Position numbers and translations under genes: made by a program
Origin: Flavobacteriaceae bacterium
GTDB lineage: Bacteria; Bacteroidota; Bacteroidia; Flavobacteriales; Flavobacteriaceae
Direction of reading: 5' to 3'
Assembly (NCBI GenBank): GCA_019634365.1
Contig: JAHQVM010000117.1
Location: 1-40,215, forward strand
Length of the DNA stretch: 40,215 bases
Shown here: one piece after another, positions 15,194-24,500 of the stretch
How positions within the stretch are numbered: the stretch's first letter is position 1
How the letters are laid out: each line of letters opens with the position of its first letter
Notes under the pieces: generated by a model
Told to the model about the DNA's origin: nothing
What the model saw: only the letters and a program-made list of their open reading frames with translations
The model's database searches: none

Positions 15194-17761
15194 TTATCGC
15201 TTCACTAATTTTGAGGTAAAGGAGTTCCCCAAGGCACTGCGTACATTCACAAAATAAACACCTGTGGGTAGGGAAGCCACATGAATCGACTCTTCTCGAT
15301 TGCCTCCTGCTCTCTTTTCGATTATAACAGACTTACCGCTTATGTCCAGCACTTGGATTTCCGTGATGGTATCTTCCAATAACTGTATGGTAAATACATC
15401 ATCCACCGGATTTGGATACAGCGCCATCTTCTCTTGCGGCAACTCGGCCACAGTATCATTGGATAGCGCTCCGCCATCAAGACCATTGAGTATGGCATCG
15501 ATAATGGCTTCTCGCATCGTTTTCTCCATATCCTGTTCGTGCAAGGTGTTAAACGTTAATTGATAAGTGAATCCTTCGTCATAACACCCGCATTCTGGGG
15601 TATACATTCCTACGACGTATAACTGATTGTCTACAAACGTATATCCTGGGAAGGTAGTGGTTAATCCCCATGCCGGTCCTGGAACCGATGCAAATGGAGG
15701 CAACATACTTCCTCCACCATTACCAAAGGCAAAGGTGCTGAAGTCGATAGACAACGGGAATCCTGTTTCTGCCACAAACCAATAGTATTCGCAATCGGAA
15801 CCGTGCAGGGTATCGTCTGCCGTAGAAATGGTATTTAAAGAACCCGTTATCGTATTGGAAGTTCCATCGTGCTGAACGGTTATCTGCAGGTCCGGATCGG
15901 CCAATTTACCCACATAAATATCATCGATGGCAAGGTCGTTACCGTCTCCGTTTCCTCCTTCGTCCAATAAGATTCGAACATTCTGGGAAGTTCCCGTGGC
16001 GGTAAAGGTAATCTCAACATTCTGCCAATCGCATGGATCTGCGGGGTTCGTATTGATCGTTTGTGCTCCCGATGATGTGGTTCCGGCATTCATAAAGACG
16101 ACGGGAAGAATATCGAACGTACATTGTGGCATGTTCTTGAAATTCGCACAAAACTTATAGCGCTCCCCTTGTTCCAAACCAGTAAGGGTCTGCTCCCAAA
16201 TAATGGCGGTGCTTGTTTGCTGGGTACGACCATTCACGACCATGAACAAATCATTCACGGCATAGGTAATGGGATCATCACAAAACGAATGATCGGTCAC
16301 CGTTGCACCAAAATTGGCTGCAGAATTAGTCACATCGTATTCCCCAGGATAGGTACTTGCAGTTTGAATATAGCTGCTGGAAAAACCAGTATTTCCAAAT
16401 TCGAAATTACCATTGGTCACCAAGTTCTCATCGGGACAGCAATAAGATCCTTCATCGCCATTTTGGCTATCATCACAGAAACAAACGTCGTTATTAATTC
16501 CAGGGCGTTCCCCATCTTGAACTCCCAATACTTCTTTAGACGATTTTTGGGTTACCGTCACCAAGTTTCCGTTGAGATCAATAAGGTCGAAAGTAAGCAC
16601 GGCTACCAAGTCATAGCACGAACCGGGTGTCTGATCCGGAAAATCGGTTGGTGCAAGTGTAAATGAATAATTTGGTGCAGCAATAGTTGGGGAGGTAATG
16701 GTATTTACCAAAGCATTACTCTGATAAATTTCCAAGGTAATATTCACATTGGAAGCTCCAGCAGGAACCAAGAAATCCCCGTTTACGGTGTATGGAAAAT
16801 ACAAACAATCCCCATCCTGAAGATTCAAGTTGATATCCCCTTCATTCACATTTTCGCATTCCTCACAAACATCATCTACATAGGTATACCCCTTATGCCC
16901 TCCTGCAGAGCAATCGGAATTGATAAACATGATCACCACTTCCTGCCCGATATGAGAGGAAAGATCCAGATAAGCACAACGCCAATCACGGAAATAGGTA
17001 GTTCCTCCATTTACGGCATTGATAAAGGGATTCCCTGGATTTCCCACATCCACGACCTTATCGATTGTTGCTCCAGACATGTCTGTTGCCTCAGCGATAA
17101 AAAATACTTCGGTACCGTTTATGGATCCGTCGGGATTGGAATGACTTCTGTCCATAACAATAGCATATTGAAAATAGTATTCGGCATTGGCAGGAGTCAC
17201 AACGAAGCGTTTGGCAACCCCTTCGGCTCCAAAGCCTGGCTGATCATTCCCCAATCGCAACGACTGTGTTCCGGTAGTTCCAGGAGCCGTTCTCTGCAAT
17301 GGGAAGGGTGGGGAAGCCACAGAAATGACAGGATCCAATCCTGTAGTTTCCAAAGACGTATAATTTTGCCCAAATCCGGTTCCCGTAAAAGGAAGCGGTG
17401 CAATTCCAGGACTGGTAACCAATCCGTTTTCAATGGGTATGGTGGTTAAACTGTGGGTTAGACTTAGCCCTGTCCAATCATTGTACCCATCCTCGAACCC
17501 ACCATTGCGGCAAGGATCATTGCTTACAGGTATGTCGTTCAAAATAGCACTGATGGACGGAGAGGCCTTAAAAGAAGTCAATGCCTGATTGGCTTTGAAT
17601 TCATTCAGTCGGTTTTCAAATTCTGAAGGGGACCAACGCACATCGTAATCGAAATGGAGCTGTTTCCCTTGAAAGGTCACCAAGGTGTCTCGGGTTTGCC
17701 CAATGACTAGGTTCGATACGAACAATAACATGAGCACGGTAAAGGAATAAATAGTTTTCAT
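15194..17761 (-). CDS. Large T9SS-secreted multidomain surface protein
   Basis: The start is ATG 17761, giving 855 residues with signal peptide (FTVLMLLFVSNLVIGQ). The frame is open further upstream to an ATG at 17839, but that codon lies between the two halves of the promoter element and would not be in the transcript. Two jelly-roll-like modules are seen: NDPCRNGGFEDGYNDWTGLS and, later, CCPDENLVTNGNFEFGNTGFSS followed by YKFCANFKNM and VRILLDEGGNGDGNDLAIDDIYVG, resembling carbohydrate-binding type domains. The C-terminus is a type A T9SS sorting domain (ALYPNPVDDVFTIQL, VLDISGKSVI, TGVYFVNVRS, KLVKR). It is monocistronic, divergent from the sigma factor gene, and ends in a strong terminator. 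Ligand unknown. Confidence 0.87.
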   Translation of the reverse strand: MKTIYSFTVLMLLFVSNLVIGQTRDTLVTFQGKQLHFDYDVRWSPSEFENRLNEFKANQALTSFKASPSISAILNDIPVSNDPCRNGGFEDGYNDWTGLSLTHSLTTIPIENGLVTSPGIAPLPFTGTGFGQNYTSLETTGLDPVISVASPPFPLQRTAPGTTGTQSLRLGNDQPGFGAEGVAKRFVVTPANAEYYFQYAIVMDRSHSNPDGSINGTEVFFIAEATDMSGATIDKVVDVGNPGNPFINAVNGGTTYFRDWRCAYLDLSSHIGQEVVIMFINSDCSAGGHKGYTYVDDVCEECENVNEGDINLNLQDGDCLYFPYTVNGDFLVPAGASNVNITLEIYQSNALVNTITSPTIAAPNYSFTLAPTDFPDQTPGSCYDLVAVLTFDLIDLNGNLVTVTQKSSKEVLGVQDGERPGINNDVCFCDDSQNGDEGSYCCPDENLVTNGNFEFGNTGFSSSYIQTASTYPGEYDVTNSAANFGATVTDHSFCDDPITYAVNDLFMVVNGRTQQTSTAIIWEQTLTGLEQGERYKFCANFKNMPQCTFDILPVVFMNAGTTSSGAQTINTNPADPCDWQNVEITFTATGTSQNVRILLDEGGNGDGNDLAIDDIYVGKLADPDLQITVQHDGTSNTITGSLNTISTADDTLHGSDCEYYWFVAETGFPLSIDFSTFAFGNGGGSMLPPFASVPGPAWGLTTTFPGYTFVDNQLYVVGMYTPECGCYDEGFTYQLTFNTLHEQDMEKTMREAIIDAILNGLDGGALSNDTVAELPQEKMALYPNPVDDVFTIQLLEDTITEIQVLDISGKSVIIEKRAGGNREESIHVASLPTGVYFVNVRSALGNSFTSKLVKR

Positions 17762-17817
17762 AATTGAATGTTTTAGTTTTCCTACTCTGTTTTCGGCTTT
17801 TCGGATTCCGCCACTTT

Positions 17818-17854
17818 CAACCCTATATCCCTCTCCCATTTAATTGTTACCCCT
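17818..17854 (-). promoter_or_regulatory. ECF-type promoter element, copy C
   Basis: Minus strand: GAGGGGTAACAATT, then GGATATAGGGTTG, with the same 15-base spacing as copies A and B and a few differences on the 3' side. It is 56 bases upstream of ATG 17761. On the other strand its GTAAC half overlaps the TTG of the sigma gene's own likely promoter, so the two divergent promoters may compete. Confidence 0.7.
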
Positions 17855-17877
17855 CTGTGATAATTTTTATACCTTTA
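17844..17877 (+). promoter_or_regulatory. Likely housekeeping promoter of the ECF sigma gene
   Basis: TTG (17844-17846) and TACCTTTA (17870-17877, seven of eight to TAnnTTTG) match the Bacteroidota primary-sigma pattern with a long 23-base gap. The expected start site leaves a leader of roughly 15 bases before ATG 17898. The call is weak on spacing. Confidence 0.4.
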
Positions 17878-17897
17878 AACTACTCTTACAAGTGTTT

Positions 17898-18482
17898 ATG
17901 GGGCAGAACACGGTTCATGAAGACCAAAAATATATTGATGCATTACTGCAGAATGACGGTAAGCGTATCCAGGAGATCTATTCCAAATTTGCCCCCAAAG
18001 TGATCGGTTTTGTAAAGCAGAACAGTGGTGATGAAGATGCTGCGAAAGACCTTATTCAGGAGGTGATCATGATCATCTACGATCAAGCGAAAACCAAAAA
18101 TCTCAAGCTTAGCTGTCCTTTCGATGCCTACTTTTTTATGATCTGCAAAAGGAAATGGTACAGTAAATTGAAAAAAAATGCGAAAGAACAGGTAACAAAT
18201 GAGCCCTACAGTGGATTTGATTCTGAAACATTGCATGAGCAGGTGCAGGAAACGGAGCAATTCGATACCAAAATGCAACTGTACAAAGAACTGTTTCAGA
18301 AATTGGGAGATACCTGTAAAGAGATTTTACAGTTGTCCTTCGGGAGTTTTTCTATGGAAGAAATCGCAAACCAACTCGATATTTCCTATGCCTATGCGCG
18401 AAAGAAAAAATCCCTTTGTATCGGACAGCTTACCAAATGGGTACAAGCATCTCCCTTGTACAAACAACTAAAAGAAATATAG
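17898..18482 (+). CDS. ECF-type RNA polymerase sigma factor
   Basis: From ATG 17898 the protein has 194 residues; the frame is open further upstream only to a TTG inside promoter sequence. Region 2 is seen as RIQEIYSKFAPKVIGFVKQ...DEDAAKDLIQEVIMIIYDQA, with the D-x-x-Q-E-V core, and region 4 near the C-terminus as CKEILQLSFGSFSMEEIANQL and YAYARKKKSLCIGQL, a helix-turn-helix. Length and the lack of regions 1 and 3 fit ECF (group 4) factors. The next gene begins six bases after the stop and looks like its anti-sigma factor. The gene is divergent from a T9SS-protein gene whose upstream element is shared with two other local units, so these are likely targets. Subgroup cannot be fixed by eye. 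Confidence 0.92.
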   Translation: MGQNTVHEDQKYIDALLQNDGKRIQEIYSKFAPKVIGFVKQNSGDEDAAKDLIQEVIMIIYDQAKTKNLKLSCPFDAYFFMICKRKWYSKLKKNAKEQVTNEPYSGFDSETLHEQVQETEQFDTKMQLYKELFQKLGDTCKEILQLSFGSFSMEEIANQLDISYAYARKKKSLCIGQLTKWVQASPLYKQLKEI

Positions 18483-18488
18483 CACCCC

Positions 18489-19223
18489 ATGGACGAGGCA
18501 ACCACTATATTATTCGAAGATTATCTGGAAGGAATCCTTTCTGAAGAGGATCGCTTTGCTTTCGAAAAACGCCTTGAGGAAGATGCAGAATTCGCAAGCA
18601 ACTTCCACACCTACAAGGACATTCGCGATCATTTGTCGCATGAATTTTCGGAAGAAAGAAATGAGTTTAAAGATCAATTGAATACCATAAGCGACGGATA
18701 CTTCGAAAAAGGCACTTCCGAAGAAAAAGAAACCAAGGTAATACGATTTCGCCCTTGGCAATATGGTATTGCAGCTTCCATCGCGTTGCTCATCGGATTT
18801 TTTATTTTTCAGAATGCAGGTTCATTAGAACACGGCGATTTCACCTTTTCGGAACAAATCACTCTTACTGAACGCAGCGATAGTTCCGAAGCATTGAAGC
18901 AGGCCGAAGACGCTTTTAATGAAGGTAATTATGAAGTAGCGATTCCCTTCCTCTCTGCAGCCTTGGAAAATAATCCGGATAATCCGGAATTGCTATTCTA
19001 CAAAGCCTTGGCTCATGATGCCTTGGAAGAATATACTGCAGCCGATAGTTTGTACGAACGCCTGAGGGCGGGCAATTCGCTATTCAAACACAAAGCAGCA
19101 TTTTACAAAGCCATTAGTCTTTGGAAAAGGGACAACATAGAAGGTGCCCAATCCCTTCTCAACACCATTCCTGAAAATGCTCCCGAATATAAGGATGCTC
19201 AGAAAATCCTAAAGAAATTATAA
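18489..19223 (+). CDS. Putative anti-sigma factor: single-span membrane protein with periplasmic TPR domain
   Basis: The protein (244 aa) starts with an acidic, helical cytoplasmic part (residues 1-88; EDYLEGILSEEDRFAFEKRL resembles the N-terminal helices of many Bacteroidota anti-sigma proteins). One transmembrane segment follows (about 91-108, YGIAASIALLIGFFIF), then a periplasmic region with TPR-like helices (KQAEDAFNEGNYEVAIPFLSAALENNP, ELLFYKALAHDALEEYTAADSLYE). No zinc-binding H-x3-C-x2-C motif is present, so it is not a ZAS-type anti-sigma. Position six bases after the sigma gene and the topology support an anti-sigma role; the TPR part would be the sensing or docking surface. It overlaps the convergent OmpA-like gene by six bases. 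Confidence 0.75.
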   Translation: MDEATTILFEDYLEGILSEEDRFAFEKRLEEDAEFASNFHTYKDIRDHLSHEFSEERNEFKDQLNTISDGYFEKGTSEEKETKVIRFRPWQYGIAASIALLIGFFIFQNAGSLEHGDFTFSEQITLTERSDSSEALKQAEDAFNEGNYEVAIPFLSAALENNPDNPELLFYKALAHDALEEYTAADSLYERLRAGNSLFKHKAAFYKAISLWKRDNIEGAQSLLNTIPENAPEYKDAQKILKKL

Positions 19224-20171
19224 GTCATTCAATAATCGGGTAATTTCATCCAATTTTGGGGTGAGAATCACCTCGATTCTTCTATTCTTGGAACGTCCTT
19301 CGGAGGTGCCATTGGAAGCAACGGGTGCATATTCACCGCGCCCTGCAGCTGTTAAGTTGTCCTTTGGGATTCCACTATTCTTCGTAAGAATCGTAACAAT
19401 TGCCGTGGCTCTTTTGGTAGAAAGATCCCAGTTGTTCTTAATGTTTCCGCTACCGCCATAGGGCACATTATCGGTATGGCCTTCTATTAATACCGCGATC
19501 TCTTTGTTTTGAGCCAGAACCCTTCCCAAAGCCACGACGGCTTCTTGCCCACGGGTATTTACCGCCCAACTACCGCTATCGAAAAGCAATTTGTTTTCCA
19601 TAGATACATAGACCTTTCCATCGCGCTGTTCTACTGTAAGCCCATTGCCCTCAAAATTGGTAAGTGCATCGGAGATGGCATTTTTTAGGGCGCTCATCTT
19701 GGCATCTTTGGATGCAATAATGGACTCCAGCTCATTCACTCTATCCGATCGATCCTTTAATTGTTTTTGGATGGCAGCCAATCGTTGTTCTTCTTCCATC
19801 AACGCCTTTTCCTTGGCTTCCAACTCTTCCAATAACTTCCTGTTGCGTTCCAAGTTTTCGGTTAGCGCCGAAGAGCTATTGGCCTCCAATGCGTCGTAGG
19901 ATTCTTTCATACGATCGTAATTATTCTTGGCTGCTGCCAATTCCATTTCGGCCTGGGTTTTTTCGGCTCGGAGCTTTTCGAGTTCCTTTCTCAGGTTTTC
20001 AATGGTATAGCTCTCACCATTTCCTCCTTGCCCATCCAATTGCGCCATCAAGGCTTCGTTTTCAGCCTTCAGGGCATCGTGCTGTGCCTTAAGATCTTCG
20101 TATATTTTTGAGGAAACGCAAGAGGTTGTCATGATGGCAACGGCGATTCCGAATAAGATGTTTTTCGTCAT
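19218..20171 (-). CDS. OmpA-family lipoprotein with coiled-coil stalk
   Basis: The protein (317 aa) has a short export signal ending in MTTSC (probable lipidated Cys about residue 18), then a long heptad-rich coiled coil (about 25-160, with many KLRAEKTQAEMEL-type repeats), then an OmpA-like peptidoglycan-binding domain (about 190-308): LLFDSGSWAVNTRGQEAV, IEGHTDNVPYG, DLSTKRATAIVTIL, AAGRGEYAPVASNGT and KNRRIEVIL. The conserved Asp and Arg that contact diaminopimelate are present in GHTDN and NRRIE. It should tether the outer membrane to the wall. It follows the DUF2255-like gene by 26 bases on the same strand. It is not part of the sigma module by orientation or promoter. Confidence 0.92.
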   Translation of the reverse strand: MTKNILFGIAVAIMTTSCVSSKIYEDLKAQHDALKAENEALMAQLDGQGGNGESYTIENLRKELEKLRAEKTQAEMELAAAKNNYDRMKESYDALEANSSSALTENLERNRKLLEELEAKEKALMEEEQRLAAIQKQLKDRSDRVNELESIIASKDAKMSALKNAISDALTNFEGNGLTVEQRDGKVYVSMENKLLFDSGSWAVNTRGQEAVVALGRVLAQNKEIAVLIEGHTDNVPYGGSGNIKNNWDLSTKRATAIVTILTKNSGIPKDNLTAAGRGEYAPVASNGTSEGRSKNRRIEVILTPKLDEITRLLNDL

Positions 20172-20197
20172 GATATGAGTATTTGGGGATTATGATT

Positions 20198-20575
20198 TTA
20201 GTGGAAAAATTCCATCGTATAGTTCCTATATTCTGTTTGCGTGATTCCCTGGGCATAGGGAATATTGGCTGGCTGATTGTATTTGGTAAGATAGGCTTCG
20301 TTTATGGCTTCATGAATTTCATCTTCCGCAGCAACTTTCCTTCCTTTCACTTCAATAACCTGGTTACCATATTTAATCTCACCACGTCCTGTCCGTTCGA
20401 ATTCGGTGAACCAACTTCTCTCACTTTTGTTCCAGCTTCGGGAAAAAAGCCTTCCCCCTACCTCGACCATCCAAATTTCGAGAAACGATTCACGCTCCAG
20501 TCCCCCTTTAATTTCTATGAGGGTATGGGTGCTGAGATAGCTTAATACGTCTTCTGGAAAATTCATTCTCACCAT
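20198..20575 (-). CDS. DUF2255-like small protein
   Basis: This 125-residue protein has IEIKGGLERESFLEIWMVEVGGRLFSRSWNKSERSWFTEF, with the I-W-x-V-x-V-G-x-x-x-x-x-R-S-W pattern seen in the DUF2255 family of small uncharacterised proteins. It lacks a signal peptide and membrane spans. The start ATG at 20575 overlaps the end of the exonuclease gene by seven bases; an ATG at residue 4 is a possible alternative. It is cotranscribed with exonuclease III upstream and probably with the OmpA-like gene downstream. No function is known. Confidence 0.65.
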   Translation of the reverse strand: MVRMNFPEDVLSYLSTHTLIEIKGGLERESFLEIWMVEVGGRLFSRSWNKSERSWFTEFERTGRGEIKYGNQVIEVKGRKVAAEDEIHEAINEAYLTKYNQPANIPYAQGITQTEYRNYTMEFFH

Positions 20576-21333
20576 TCCAATTCTACCAAATGCGGACAGT
20601 GGTCGCTATGGTGTGCTTCGGGTAGTATAACGGCTCGTTTCAAATTTTCTTGCAACGGCTGTGCTACCATGTTGTAATCGATACGCCATCCTTTATTATT
20701 GGCCCTAGAATTTGCCCGATAGCTCCACCAAGTATAGTTGTGGGGTTCTTTATTGAAATGCCTAAAGGAATCTATAAATCCACTTTCGATAAAATTCCCG
20801 ATCCACTCCCGCTCCACGGGTAAAAATCCGGAGACATTTTTATTGCGAACAGGATCGTGAATATCGATGGCTTCATGGCAAATATTGTAATCACCACAAA
20901 TTACAAGGTTGGGCACGGTCTTCTTCAGGTCGTTCACATACTCCTGAAACATGGCCATGTATTCCAATTTATGCTCCAATCGAGCCATATTGGTTCCGCT
21001 AGGTAAGTACAGGCTCATCACAGAAATATGGTCGTAGTCTACCCGAATGTTTCTGCCCTCCATATCCATGGAGGCGATTCCAGTTCCATATTCTACATGC
21101 TTGGGTTCTTCTTTACTGAAAATGGCCACTCCACTGTAGCCTTTCTTCTCGGCACTGAACCAATAGTGATGCGAGTAACCTGCTGCCTCGATCTCTGCAA
21201 TTTCTACTTGATCTTTATTCGCTTTGGTTTCTTGGATACAGATTACATCGGGATTAGCACTTTTCAACCAATCGATGAAACCTTTTCTCATCGCAGCGCG
21301 AATGCCGTTTACGTTATATGATATAATTTTCAT
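20569..21333 (-). CDS. xth: Exodeoxyribonuclease III / AP endonuclease
   Basis: From ATG 21333 the protein (254 aa) begins MKIISYNVNGIRAAMRKGF, the standard start of the ExoIII/ExoA family; the frame runs 45 bases further upstream but that extension is not conserved. Catalytic motifs are intact: IQETK (E35), YLPSG, GDYNICHEAIDIHDP (D-x-N) and the C-terminal SDHCP. The enzyme cuts DNA 5' of abasic sites in base-excision repair and has 3'-5' exonuclease and 3'-phosphatase activity. It heads a minus-strand group with the DUF2255-like gene (overlap seven bases). The 212-base divergent spacer to the next gene has AT-rich promoter-like sequence but no clear single promoter. Confidence 0.95.
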   Translation of the reverse strand: MKIISYNVNGIRAAMRKGFIDWLKSANPDVICIQETKANKDQVEIAEIEAAGYSHHYWFSAEKKGYSGVAIFSKEEPKHVEYGTGIASMDMEGRNIRVDYDHISVMSLYLPSGTNMARLEHKLEYMAMFQEYVNDLKKTVPNLVICGDYNICHEAIDIHDPVRNKNVSGFLPVEREWIGNFIESGFIDSFRHFNKEPHNYTWWSYRANSRANNKGWRIDYNMVAQPLQENLKRAVILPEAHHSDHCPHLVELEW

Positions 21334-21545
21334 CTTAATAGAATATTTAATAAACAGTACGATAGAATGTCCAAACAATTCATCGCCATTGGGTTCGTAA
21401 TTTTGTTCAAGGACAATTCATACACTACTGTGATTGCAATTCAGGCTAAATTAAATAACAATGTATATTTACAAATGGGCTTCCCAGAAAGGTTTTCACA
21501 AAACAATCAACAAAATAAAAACCCCATGGGTAAGTTGTAGTACGT

Positions 21546-24500
21546 ATGAAATGGTATCTCTGTCTTTTTTTATTCTGTTTGGGCCTTAGCTCCCTTGCAC
21601 AGGATACCCTTTCCAATTACAAATCGAAGCGGCTCGCCATTAAGGATACCGTATACCTCAACAAAGCCGGAATTAATCCCACCGATTTTTCTGTTTTGGA
21701 CAAGGCGGGTCAACCCATAGACAGTATTTCCTATCAAATTAATTTTGAAAAAGGCTGGGTTGTCTTTCCTGAAACAGCCCAACAACGGCACGATACCATC
21801 ACCATTAATTATCTGGAATATCCTGATTACCTCACCCGGGACTATTTTTTGTTGGATCCTAAAATCATTTCTGAAAATACAGGAGCTTTAGACAAGTTAT
21901 ATACCTTGGGACAAAGCAACCGGTCGTTGACCAATACTCCATTCGCAGGGCTCAATACCTTAGGAAGCATTACTCGGGGAGTCACGATTGGGAGTAACCA
22001 AAATGCGGTCGTTAATAGTGAACTGGATCTTCAGATTACGGGAAAACTGAGTGACAAGATTGGTATTAGGGCATCCATTCAAGATGCCAACATTCCTACG
22101 CAGGAAGGAGGATATTCACAAAGTTTGGACGAATTCGACCAAATATTCATCGAATTGTACGGCGACAAATGGAATATACGTGCCGGAGATGTGGATCTTA
22201 TAAACAACCACACCTATTTTGGTCGTTTTACCAAAAAAGTACAGGGGATCTCCTTGGGCGGTACTTTCGATCATGAAAACGGGTCGAAAACCACGGCCTA
22301 TGCTGCGGGTGCCTTGGTTCGTGGTGTTTTTCAAAGGAGCCAATTTCAGGGTCAGGAAGGTAATCAAGGACCTTATAAGTTAGTGGGACCCAATGGGGAG
22401 CTTTTCATCCTCATCGTTTCGGGAAGTGAACGTGTCTATGTAAATGGGCTTTTACTGAAACGGGGTGAAAACGAAGATTATGTGATCGACTACAATGCCG
22501 GAGAAATAAAGTTCAACCCTACCTACCCAATCAATGCCAATATGAGGATTACGGTAGAGTATCAGTTTACCGATCAGAATTACACGCGCTTTATAGGATA
22601 TGGTGGTGGCGAATATGAGGCGGAAACTTTTAAGGTGGGTGCCTATGTCTATTCCGAAAGCGATGCCAAGAACCAGCCATTACAGCAAAGTCTTACCGAA
22701 GAGCAAGTAACCATTCTCTCGGCTGCGGGTGATGATACAGACCTCATGAATGCGCCTAGTGCAGTTCCGGATACTTTTTCTGAAAATAAAATCCTGTATC
22801 GAAAAGAAGATGTAAACGGGACTGAGATCTTCGTTTTCTCCAATGATCCGGAAGATGAATTGTTCAATGTGCGCTTCAGTTTGGTTGGGGATAATATGGG
22901 GAATTACATCATAAGCGATGAAAGTGCGATTTCACGTATTTTTGAATTTGTCCCGCCCATAAATGGGGTACCTCAAGGTAATTACGAACCTATTATACGG
23001 CTGAATGCGCCGGAAAAACTTCAATTGGGCGGAGTGTTTGGAAGTTATCGCCCTTCAGAAAAAACGCAAGTGGATTTCGAACTTACCGGAAGCATTAATG
23101 ATGTAAATCTATTCTCCAATATTGACAATGACAATAACGAAGGGTTTGGTGGGCACTTTCTGGCCAAACAACGCTTGTGGACGACAAGCGACACCCTGCA
23201 AATTAATGCGTTTGCCTCCTTGGACTATATCGATAAGGATTTTAGAACGATCGAACGGCTTTACAATATTGAATTCAATCGTGACTGGAACTTGGAAAAC
23301 CCACTGGGGGATCAACGTTTTGTGACTTCGGGAGTGGAGCTTTCCCATCCTAAATATGGAGGTGGAAGCTACGAATTTCAGAATTTGGACTATTCGGAAA
23401 ATTTTCAGGGTACCCGGCATGTCTTATCGTCCCTATCCAAATTCAACAAACTACAAGTGCTCCTTAACGGAAGTTATTTAGACAGTAAAGGAGATGTGCT
23501 GGAGTCCAAATTTGCCCGAGCCCAAGTAAATGCGGCCTACTCTTTCGAAAAAGCCTGGGTGGGTGCCAAGTACAATGCCGAAGACAACGAAGTAAAGGCG
23601 GTTGCCAATGATAGTTTGACCCCGTTGAGCCAACGGTTTGCTGCGTATGAAATTTATACCGGTGTGGGAGATAGCACTAAGGTGTATGGGCAAGTGGGGT
23701 TTCGCTATAGGGTAAACGACAGTCTTCGAAACAACCGAATTGAACGGGTGAGCACTTCGCACGATTATTTTGCCAATGCAAGGCTTATTCAAAATTCCAA
23801 TACCCAGTTATCTGTCTTTGGTAGCTACCGCCTTCTTAAAAATGAAGACGAAGCTATGGAAGATGAAAAGGTGTTGAATGCGCGTGTACTGTATTCCCAA
23901 AACCTGTGGAAAGGGGCCGTGCGCTTAAATACTGCGCTGGAGTCAAATAGCGGAGTAACTCCGCAACAGGAGTTTACCTATGTGCAGGTTGAAGCGGGAC
24001 AGGGAACCTTTACTTGGATCGATTATAATAATAACGGGGTTCAGGAACTGAACGAATTCGAGATCGCTCAATTTCAGGATCAGGCAGAATATGTTCGCGT
24101 GTTGCTTCCCAACCAGGTATTCGTAAGAATTAGAAACAATAAATTGAGCCAGACGGTCACCTTGAACCCCAAATCATGGCAAAATGCAACGGGATTCAAG
24201 AAATTCCTTTCCCGGTTCTACAACCAAACCAGTTACGTAATCGACCGAAAGGTAGAGCGCACGAACGATATTGCAGATATCAACCCTTTTAAAGGTGGAG
24301 GTGTCGCACAATTGGGGCTTACCCTAAACTTCAGGAATGCTATTTTCTTTAATCGCGGGAAACAACATTTTACGACCAGTTACACCTATATTTCAAGTTC
24401 TGCCAGCAATCTTATCTCTTTGGGACTTCAGGAAAATACGTTGGAAAGCCATCAATTAAATTTCAATCATAAGTTCCAGGATTTTTGGTTGCTTAATATG

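Noticed and set aside
16124-16666. A 180-codon open frame on the plus strand
   Set aside because: Antisense to the same T9SS-protein gene; that gene has a signal peptide, sorting domain, promoter and terminator, so the opposite frame is a shadow.
16895-17449. A 184-codon open frame on the plus strand
   Set aside because: It lies wholly antisense to the T9SS-protein gene 15194-17761, has no recognisable motif and low-complexity mixed composition.
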